Assembly: GCA_900551595.1 (NCBI GenBank)
Contig: URWR01000094.1
Coordinates: forward strand, 1-6,572
Reading direction: 5' to 3'
Length of the DNA stretch: 6,572 bases
From: an uncultured Coriobacteriaceae bacterium
GTDB lineage: Bacteria > Actinomycetota > Coriobacteriia > Coriobacteriales > Atopobiaceae
The notes beneath the pieces were generated by a model that saw only the letters and a list, made by a program, of their open reading frames with translations, had not been told where the DNA came from and made no database searches. How positions within the stretch are numbered: the first letter of the stretch is position 1; the number at the start of each line of letters is the position of its first letter. The position numbers were made by a program, and so were the translations under genes. Shown here in pieces: positions 1 to 5,176 of the stretch.

Positions 1-441
1 AGGAAGTCCAGACGCATGGAAACAGGTAGTCGCTTCACCATTGTGGCCGTAGCAGAAGGCGCAATCTCCAAAGAGGATTCTAAGCTTCCAAAGAAGGAGT
101 ACAAGAAGAAGCTTGCTGCACGTAAGAGCCCTTCCATTGTGTATGACATCGCCAAGGAAATTGAAAAGCAAACAGGACGTGAAACACGCGTTGCCATTCC
201 AGGGCATACACAGCGTGGTGGTGCACCGGATGCTCAGGATCGCATTTTTGCAACTCAGTGTGGTGTCGAAGCTGCACTTGGTTTCTTAAGTGGCAAAGTT
301 GGATATATGGTTGCTTTGGTCAACGGCAAGATGACTCACGTGCCACTAGATAAGATTGCAGGAAAACTTAAGTATGTCGATCCTAAGAGCGATCTCGTAC
401 GTGAGGCGCGTGCTCTCGGTATTAATTTTGGCGATCGATAA
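1..441 (+). CDS. pfkA: 6-phosphofructokinase, C-terminal part (5' end outside window)
   Basis: Phosphofructokinase phosphorylates fructose 6-phosphate to fructose 1,6-bisphosphate in cytosolic glycolysis. The reading frame is open from base 1, so the first ATG (16) is internal, not the start; 146 residues are visible, roughly the last 40% of a typical enzyme of this family. Visible family motifs: the AVAEGA strand (residues 16-21), whose Glu corresponds to the substrate-binding Glu of E. coli PfkA; GRETR (59-63); and PGHTQRGGAPDAQDR (67-81), the conserved GHxQRGG block whose His69 and Arg72 match the fructose 6-phosphate ligands. A lysine-rich insert (about 28-42) sits between these motifs and is absent from E. 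coli PfkA. The residues that decide ATP versus pyrophosphate as donor lie in the missing N-terminal half, so donor type cannot be told here. The gene ends at TAA and is followed by a strong terminator, so it is the last gene of its transcript. Confidence 0.93.
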   Translation, partial: RKSRRMETGSRFTIVAVAEGAISKEDSKLPKKEYKKKLAARKSPSIVYDIAKEIEKQTGRETRVAIPGHTQRGGAPDAQDRIFATQCGVEAALGFLSGKVGYMVALVNGKMTHVPLDKIAGKLKYVDPKSDLVREARALGINFGDR

Positions 442-466
442 TCAATCGATAACAACCTTTGCGAAT

Positions 467-500
467 AAGGGATGCTTATCGTGTAAGAGCATCCCTTTTT
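467..500 (+). terminator. Rho-independent terminator after pfkA, possibly bidirectional
   Basis: A perfect 10-bp stem pairs AAGGGATGCT (467-476) with AGCATCCCTT (488-497) around an 11-nt loop, and the + strand continues into T's (496-500). It lies 26 nt after the pfkA stop. The convergent fructosamine-kinase gene ends at 512, and read on the - strand the same hairpin is preceded by AAAAA and followed by TTATT, so it may also stop that transcript, though less strongly. Confidence 0.9.
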
Positions 501-511
501 ATGAGCGATAA

Positions 512-1339
512 TTATATGTACCGCTCAGCAGCGCGCATTGTTTCGTATACATAGGCACTGCCGAAAAGAGCACAATGCAAAAGCAGTGGCGATAATTGGT
601 GGAGAGCAATTCGTTCTTGCCAACCATCTGCAAGGGGAGAAATACTCTCGTACCCCTCAATAAATTCCTTAAGATATGCACATCCGAAAAGCGCCAACAT
701 GGCGAGATCTGTTTCCGCATGTCCACCATGTGCCATTGGGTCTATAAGTATGGCTCCTATCGGGTTTGTGGGGTTTGCATCCCATAAGAGATTGCCAGCC
801 CAAAGATCCCCATGAATTCGAGCGCATGCTATGTTGGAGTTGGTAGACGCCTGCTCTACAAGCAAAGGTTGTGGTGTATCAAAATCACCCCTATCAAGGC
901 GGGTACATATACGTTCAAGTATCTTTATGTGACTCGCTTGTAGAACCTGACGATCGCGCGCGTATTTCATATACGGTTCTAGGCGTTCATGTGCGAAAAA
1001 TGCACCCCAAGAGGTGTATGAATTCTCTTGAGAGACAACAGGCGTACAAACACCAGAAATAACATAGCTGTTACCATGCCAATCAGGTGGAGGACAACCA
1101 TACCATCCGGCTCCTGCTGCATGGGTTATTGCTAGTGCTCTTCCAGCTTTTCGAGCTACCTGTGCAGTTGGTACTGTAGTAACTATTTGTTCTTCAATAA
1201 GAGTATCTTGCGAAGAAGAAATAACAGTAACTGCAGGAAGGCCACCTTGCTGTTCGGCTTCCTTAAGCCATGCAAGTGCAGCTGCCTCTCCACGAAGATC
1301 CTCGTTAAAACCCCCGTGTTTCTTAAAGGTTTTATTCAT
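512..1339 (-). CDS. Fructosamine kinase family protein (APH-like fold)
   Basis: A 275-residue cytosolic protein of the fructosamine-3-kinase family, kinases with an aminoglycoside-phosphotransferase fold that phosphorylate the sugar of glycated (Amadori) lysines so the adduct falls off. Visible: an ATP-lobe Lys candidate (K6/K7), the alpha-C Glu in GEAAALAWL (17-25), the catalytic loop HGDLWAGN (176-183; Asp178, Asn183), the metal-binding Asp in LIDP (198-201), and the family signature AHGGHAETDLAMLALFG (203-219). The C-terminal PLADGW...LHQL...LLLH block is typical of actinobacterial members. The ATG at 1339 is the only usable start: the frame upstream contains no ATG, GTG or TTG before a stop, and GGGA sits about 6 nt before it (a weak site). 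As a result the usual first strands of the N-lobe with the glycine-rich loop are very short or missing. It runs convergent to pfkA. The real substrate (protein-bound or free fructosamine, ribulosamine) cannot be read from the sequence. Confidence 0.88.
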   Translation of the reverse strand: MNKTFKKHGGFNEDLRGEAAALAWLKEAEQQGGLPAVTVISSSQDTLIEEQIVTTVPTAQVARKAGRALAITHAAGAGWYGCPPPDWHGNSYVISGVCTPVVSQENSYTSWGAFFAHERLEPYMKYARDRQVLQASHIKILERICTRLDRGDFDTPQPLLVEQASTNSNIACARIHGDLWAGNLLWDANPTNPIGAILIDPMAHGGHAETDLAMLALFGCAYLKEFIEGYESISPLADGWQERIALHQLSPLLLHCALFGSAYVYETMRAAERYI

Positions 1340-1385
1340 GATGTTCCCATCTATCGCAGGCGAATAGTTAGTGTTTTAACAACCG

Positions 1386-1416
1386 TTGACAAGAACTTGT
1401 TTGGGCATGAGAATAT
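1386..1416 (+). promoter_or_regulatory. Candidate promoter for the glycosyltransferase operon
   Basis: A perfect consensus -35 hexamer TTGACA lies at 1386-1391. The best -10 is weak: GAATAT (1411-1416), 19 nt away and preceded by TG at 1408-1409 (an extended -10 pattern); GAGAAT (1409-1414) at 17 nt is an alternative. It would give a leader of about 70 nt before the ATG at 1494. I infer this from hexamer matches only. Confidence 0.4.
1389..1400. promoter_or_regulatory. Palindrome overlapping the -35 box (possible operator)
   Basis: ACAAG-AA-CTTGT is a 12-bp inverted repeat (5-bp arms, 2-bp centre) that shares its first three bases with the TTGACA hexamer, a usual place for a repressor site. 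No regulator is encoded in the window and I do not recognise the site as that of a known family. Confidence 0.25.
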
Positions 1417-1420
1417 CTAT

Positions 1421-1474
1421 AAGTTGCTGTTTCAGAAACTTTTGTGCTTTAAATAAGGATAGGTAATTCTATCC
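1421..1474 (+). other. Leader with two small hairpins before the GT-C gene
   Basis: First hairpin: AAGTT (1421-1425) and CTG (1427-1429) pair with CAG (1433-1435) and AACTT (1437-1441), with one G/A mismatch and a TTT loop; it is followed by T's up to 1443. Second hairpin: GGATAG (1457-1462) pairs perfectly with CTATCC (1469-1474) around GTAATT, ending 19 nt before the start codon. They could tune translation or cause weak attenuation. I recognise no known riboswitch; both stems are short and could be chance. Confidence 0.3.
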
Positions 1475-1493
1475 GGGAACCCGAAAGAGACGC

Positions 1494-3257
1494 ATGAGTT
1501 CTTCTTCTATGACACAAGATGATGCTCCAGATAATAGTTCTAATGCTACCAATTCAGTTCCTCTTTCTGTTGCTACGCAAGCGTTTCGTCATATTCGCTA
1601 TGTATGGGTGATCCTTTTTCTTTTGGGTCTTTCCTTTAATTTGATTACAGCGTTCACCAGTGCAATTTGGTTTGATGAGAGCTATTCAATTGCTTTAGCT
1701 CGTCATTCACTTGCTGATATTTGGCGTATTGGATCCGCAGATGTTCATCCGGTTCTGTACTATTGGATGTTGCACGGTGTTGTCACCTTATTTGGGCAAA
1801 ATCCCATTATCTGCCGTCTCTTTTCAGTAGCTGGTCTTGCTGCTTGTGCAGCACTTGGTTGGATTTTTGTACGTCGCGATATAGGTTATAAAACCTGTCT
1901 GGGATATACCTTTATCGTGTTATTTAGCCCGTGGGCATTGGCTGAATCGGTTGATATCCGCATGTATTCCTGGGCTGCTTTTTTTGTCATGTTCACATTT
2001 CTTATGTGTTCGCGCATAGCCCGACGCGTGTTAAATGACGCTCAAGAAGATATTCCTCTTCAGTGGTGGATAGGGGCATTTGCTGGAGCAATCGCATGTG
2101 CTTATATGCATTATTTCTCTTGTCTTGCTGCGGCACTGTGTCTTCTTTTTGTGCTTATAGCGCTCATTGCAGGTCATGCTGCTCGCCCAAAAACACCGTA
2201 TATAAAACGACAATTTGTATGTTTTGGTATAGGGCTAATTATTTGCATCCTTGCTTATATGCCCTGGTTACATGTCCTTTTTGCCCAAGTCTCACATGTA
2301 CGCCAAGGCTTCTGGATCTCCCTTACGTTTCCAGATACTTTTTTGGATATTGCACTCTTTCCAACCTTTAATGAAACTATTGAATCGCTTGTCTCTGGTG
2401 GAAATGGCTTGATCTGGCAAGTTGTGTGCCTTAGCGCTTTATCCGCTTTTGTTGCCGCATGTTTGGCGGCTTTGGTATTGGCTGGACGCAATGCTTGCAT
2501 GCCGCTATTTCGCCGTGGAGAGGGGCAGAAATTTAGTCATATTAAACAGATTCTTATCAAATCTGCATTTGTTTTGGTTAGCCCTTCTGTAGCTGCTGGT
2601 TTTGTATATATTGGCACGATCGTTATATCGCTGATCATTTCTCTGAGCATTAGTCCCGTGCTTATGGCACGCTATTTATTTGTTGTTATTGGGCCATTTG
2701 CAATTATGATCTCGACAATTTTTGTACGGGCCCGCGGGTCTTTTGTGGTGAGTGTGGGAATAGCATCGCTTTCGGTGCTAGCACTTTGCTCTCAGATTAA
2801 TTCTGCAATAGCTGCCTACGATCCTTTAAACGAGAGGGCGATCGCATATTACCGAGAAATAACTCAAACTGAAGACGGGTACTTACCGGTTGTTGTTGGC
2901 GTCAATGTATATTCTGATATTCAGCCTGCCGGCATATTGGCCGTTGCAGTTCCTGAAGTACCCATAACGCTTGATAATACGTATGTGTATCCAAAAGGGG
3001 ACTATGATGCCTATGAGGCGTTCTCACCCGCACTTACGATTTCTGACGAGAAGCGTCCGGGCGCATTTGAAGATTATCAAGGGAAGTTTGTCTGCGTTAC
3101 CAATGGCACAGAGGACGATCCTATTTTTGAGGGGTATCCAGGTACCGCGGTTGATTATGCAGCAACGTCATATAACGCCTCTGGTATTATAGAAAGCAAA
3201 TCATTTTATATGCCGTATAAATCATTGAAGTTGACCATTACCGTTATGGAAAGGTGA
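1494..3257 (+). CDS. Polytopic GT-C glycosyltransferase (GT39/ArnT-like)
   Basis: A 587-residue integral membrane protein resembling the dolichyl/undecaprenyl-phosphate-sugar-dependent GT-C transferases (PMT/ArnT-like, GT39 group), which move a sugar from a polyprenyl phosphate to an acceptor outside the cell. After a Ser/Asn-rich cytoplasmic N-terminus (1-33) comes a first helix (about 36-57), then the first outer loop with the acidic pair WFDE (59-62; Asp61, Glu62) expected for catalysis, and the DxHPxLYYW motif (83-91). The DIRMYSW motif (154-160) and the HYF motif (206-208) are also typical. About ten or eleven hydrophobic helices reach to residue 433, followed by a soluble, probably extracytoplasmic tail (about 440-587). 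The ATG at 1494 follows a weak purine-rich site, GAAAGAGA; an ATG at 1509 is a less likely start. The next gene begins 3 nt after the stop, so the two are surely co-transcribed. Sugar and acceptor are unknown; teichoic-acid-like polymer, polysaccharide or protein are all possible. Confidence 0.8.
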   Translation: MSSSSMTQDDAPDNSSNATNSVPLSVATQAFRHIRYVWVILFLLGLSFNLITAFTSAIWFDESYSIALARHSLADIWRIGSADVHPVLYYWMLHGVVTLFGQNPIICRLFSVAGLAACAALGWIFVRRDIGYKTCLGYTFIVLFSPWALAESVDIRMYSWAAFFVMFTFLMCSRIARRVLNDAQEDIPLQWWIGAFAGAIACAYMHYFSCLAAALCLLFVLIALIAGHAARPKTPYIKRQFVCFGIGLIICILAYMPWLHVLFAQVSHVRQGFWISLTFPDTFLDIALFPTFNETIESLVSGGNGLIWQVVCLSALSAFVAACLAALVLAGRNACMPLFRRGEGQKFSHIKQILIKSAFVLVSPSVAAGFVYIGTIVISLIISLSISPVLMARYLFVVIGPFAIMISTIFVRARGSFVVSVGIASLSVLALCSQINSAIAAYDPLNERAIAYYREITQTEDGYLPVVVGVNVYSDIQPAGILAVAVPEVPITLDNTYVYPKGDYDAYEAFSPALTISDEKRPGAFEDYQGKFVCVTNGTEDDPIFEGYPGTAVDYAATSYNASGIIESKSFYMPYKSLKLTITVMER

Positions 3258-3258
3258 G
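3248..3258 (+). promoter_or_regulatory. Ribosome binding site overlapping the upstream stop codon
   Basis: GGAAAGGTGAG overlaps the TGA stop (3255-3257) of the GT-C gene and lies just upstream of the ATG at 3261. This arrangement favours translational coupling, giving linked production of the two glycosyltransferases. Confidence 0.6.
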
Positions 3259-3260
3259 CT

Positions 3261-4277
3261 ATGGCTCGGATAGAAGCTGAAGACTGCTCGGCCTTTTCAG
3301 ATCAAGAAGCAGCTGAAGAGACTTTACTGACAATTGTTGTTCCTTGTCATAATGAACAAGATACTATCAACCCCTTTTTGGATGAATGTTCTAGGGTTGC
3401 AGAGCAACTAGACGCATTTCTCGGTATTAAAGTTCACTATATCTTTGTGGATGATGGCTCATCAGATGCCACACTTGCGGTGCTGCATCATGTTTGCGCA
3501 GAGCATTCAGAGGCTGCGTTTATTTCTTTCTCACGCAACTTTGGTAAAGAGGCAGCGCTGTATGCCGGTCTTGTACAGGCATATGCATCAGAAGCGGATC
3601 TTATTGCGGTAATGGATGCTGATTTACAAGACCCTCCAGCTTTATTGTTGAAAATGTGCGGGCTTGTACAGGATGGTATCTGTGAGCGAGCTGCAGCATA
3701 TCGAGTGAGCCGTGACGGTGAGCCTCCTATTCGATCGTGGTTTGCTCGTCGTTTTTATGCGCTCATGAATAAAGTGACCGATCTCAATCTGCGCGATGGA
3801 GCACGCGATTTTTCAGTGATGACTCGTCGTTTTGTAGGAGCGGTACTATCTTGCGGTGAATATAACCGCTTTACAAAGGGTCTGTTTGGATGGGTCGGCT
3901 ACTCAACAGAATGGATCTCTTATCATAATGTTGAGCGCGTAGCAGGAGAGACCAATTGGTCCTTCTTCTCGCTGTTACGTTATGCGTTGGACGGTATAGT
4001 CGCCTATTCTACTAAGCCACTGGAAGTACTTTCTTTGCTTGGCGGCGCCATATCTTTGCTAGCTCTTGTTGGCCTTATTTTTATTGTTGTACGCGCGCTT
4101 TTGTTTGGCGATCCGGTAGCTGGCTGGCCATCGCTCATGACAGTTATTGTGCTTATTGGGGGCTTGCTGACATTGGGCCTTGGGGTAATCGGTTATTACC
4201 TCTCGAAATTGTATCTTGAGGTCAAAAAACGCCCTCTTTATCTTGAAAAAGAGCGTGGAGGTTGGTTAGAAAGCTAG
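3261..4277 (+). CDS. GtrB/DPM1-like polyprenyl-phosphate glycosyltransferase (GT2)
   Basis: A 338-residue GT2 enzyme of the GtrB/CsbB/ArnC type, which transfers a sugar from a nucleotide-sugar to a polyprenyl phosphate at the cytoplasmic face of the membrane. Visible: TIVVPCHNE (24-32) starting the GT-A fold, VDDGSSD (63-69) for nucleotide binding, FSRNFGKEAA (90-99), the metal-binding DADLQDPP (119-126), ARDFSVMTRR (181-190), and ERVAGETNWS (225-234) at the membrane interface. Two C-terminal transmembrane helices (about 250-277 and 287-316) match the GtrB family, and a basic tail follows (317-338). Length is normal for the family. Its tight coupling to the GT-C gene suggests it makes the lipid-linked sugar that the GT-C enzyme uses; this is inference. 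The sugar (glucose, GlcNAc, galactose or other) cannot be read from the sequence. Its last 50 or so bases also carry a likely - strand terminator. Confidence 0.88.
   Translation: MARIEAEDCSAFSDQEAAEETLLTIVVPCHNEQDTINPFLDECSRVAEQLDAFLGIKVHYIFVDDGSSDATLAVLHHVCAEHSEAAFISFSRNFGKEAALYAGLVQAYASEADLIAVMDADLQDPPALLLKMCGLVQDGICERAAAYRVSRDGEPPIRSWFARRFYALMNKVTDLNLRDGARDFSVMTRRFVGAVLSCGEYNRFTKGLFGWVGYSTEWISYHNVERVAGETNWSFFSLLRYALDGIVAYSTKPLEVLSLLGGAISLLALVGLIFIVVRALLFGDPVAGWPSLMTVIVLIGGLLTLGLGVIGYYLSKLYLEVKKRPLYLEKERGGWLES
4224..4256 (-). terminator. Terminator of the feoB-HAD operon, antisense within the GT2 gene
   Basis: Read on the - strand, ACGCTCTTT (4256-4248) pairs with AAAGAG (4239-4234) and CGT (4231-4229), with a GG bulge and an 8-nt loop, and runs straight into TTTTT (4228-4224). 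The stem has 9 bp. It begins 29 nt beyond the HAD stop codon, where a terminator is expected, but lies wholly inside the coding sequence of the convergent glycosyltransferase gene. Confidence 0.6.
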
Positions 4278-4290
4278 AGAGATTCTAGTT
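4272..4290. repeat. Inverted repeat spanning both convergent stop codons
   Basis: AGCTAGA (4272-4278) faces TCTAGTT (4284-4290) around GAGAT, a 7-bp stem with one G-T pair on the + strand. It contains the TAG stops of both genes (4275-4277 on +, 4285-4287 on -). No T-tract follows on the + strand, so it is not a standard terminator; it may simply reflect two convergent TAG codons. Confidence 0.3.
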
Positions 4291-5163
4291 AGTAAACGGC
4301 CAGAGTCCTTGGGCAAGTTTTTTGATTGCCTGGGGAACCGCTTCGTCCTCACAAGAACCAATATGCCAACGGGCGGCAGCGCGCGCTTCATCGGTAGCAC
4401 CTGCAACAGCAACGGAATGAGGCACGTGCGAAAGCATCTCTAAATCGTTACCAGAGTCCCCGAAAACAACAACTTGTTCTGGTGCAATACCAAGTGTTTG
4501 CGCAAGATAATCTACCGCCGCAGCTTTATTCCAGCCACGTGGGGTGGTATTAACAAAACCGGGCATAGGGAGTGAATAGTCTATTTCTGGTACTTCTCGA
4601 CGAAGTAAAGCCACTATTTCAGCCGTTTTTTCCTGTATGGGTGGTGTAAAGATATTCGTTTTAATAACTGGAAACGAAGGGACTTCAGAGACCAGACGAG
4701 CTGTCGCTGCGTACGAACGAAAGCTTTTGGCAAGGTTGTCTATGGTTCCCTCAACTACCAACGCCTGGGGACCATCAAAGCAAATCATGCCACAATCGGG
4801 CAGTTCGTGAATGACACTTGCCAGATGGATAAGCGCTTCATGTGGAATATGCGCCTCATAGATGAGCTGGCCGTCAAGTATGACCTGCATGCCGTTTGCT
4901 GCCAACATGGTGGCATAGCACTTCTCATCGTGTTCAAAGACACTTGGAACCCGTGTGGCTCCGCGACCGGTGGCAGGGCCAATGTGTATCCCAGCATCAT
5001 ATGCTGCATGAAACGCATCACGACACTCTTGAGAAACAACTGAGCGATCATAGGGGAGAATTGTGCCATCAATATCAGTAAGGATAAGACGAATGGCAGA
5101 GACATCATTACAAAGATGAGTTAGATCCATTGCGTCTTGTGTGTTGTTGTGTGCAGACAGCAT
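4285..5163 (-). CDS. Cof-type HAD-superfamily phosphatase
   Basis: A 292-residue cytosolic hydrolase of the Cof/HAD-IIB type, enzymes that remove phosphate from sugar phosphates and cofactors such as FMN or PLP. All four HAD motifs are intact: I, LTDIDGT with nucleophile Asp30 and acid/base Asp32; II, PATGR with Thr65; III, Lys213 in GWNKAAAV; IV, GDSGND (235-240). The stretch between motifs II and III is the C2 cap that sets specificity. I chose the ATG at 5163 because GGGAG lies 5 nt upstream. The longest open frame starts at 5202, but that start would overlap the end of feoB by 26 nt; an ATG at 5175 has no clear binding site and one at 5130 is also poorer. The gene follows feoB by 13 nt and is almost certainly in the same operon. 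The substrate cannot be told from sequence, and a role in iron metabolism is not implied by the family. Confidence 0.88.
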   Translation of the reverse strand: MLSAHNNTQDAMDLTHLCNDVSAIRLILTDIDGTILPYDRSVVSQECRDAFHAAYDAGIHIGPATGRGATRVPSVFEHDEKCYATMLAANGMQVILDGQLIYEAHIPHEALIHLASVIHELPDCGMICFDGPQALVVEGTIDNLAKSFRSYAATARLVSEVPSFPVIKTNIFTPPIQEKTAEIVALLRREVPEIDYSLPMPGFVNTTPRGWNKAAAVDYLAQTLGIAPEQVVVFGDSGNDLEMLSHVPHSVAVAGATDEARAAARWHIGSCEDEAVPQAIKKLAQGLWPFTN

Positions 5164-5176
5164 CTCTTCTCCCATC

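Noticed and set aside
434..452. Direct repeat ATCGATAA at 434-441 and 445-452, one helical turn apart, at the pfkA stop codon.
   Set aside because: It is short, overlaps the end of the coding sequence and lies just before a terminator, where a binding site has no clear role; chance is likely.
596..1062. + strand open frames of about 63 residues opposite the fructosamine-kinase gene.
   Set aside because: They have no recognisable motifs, lie antisense to a gene with clear family signatures and have no good ribosome sites; they are shadows.
1187..1456. + strand open frame of 89 residues crossing the divergent intergenic region.
   Set aside because: It lies mostly antisense to the 5' end of the fructosamine-kinase gene, its composition is not protein-like, and it would run through the candidate promoter and leader.
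4300..4322. Possible + strand terminator for the glycosyltransferase operon: a GCC/GGC-based hairpin followed by TTTTTT at 4316-4321.
   Set aside because: The stem is only about 4 bp with a bulge and the sequence is the coding end of the HAD gene; too weak to call.
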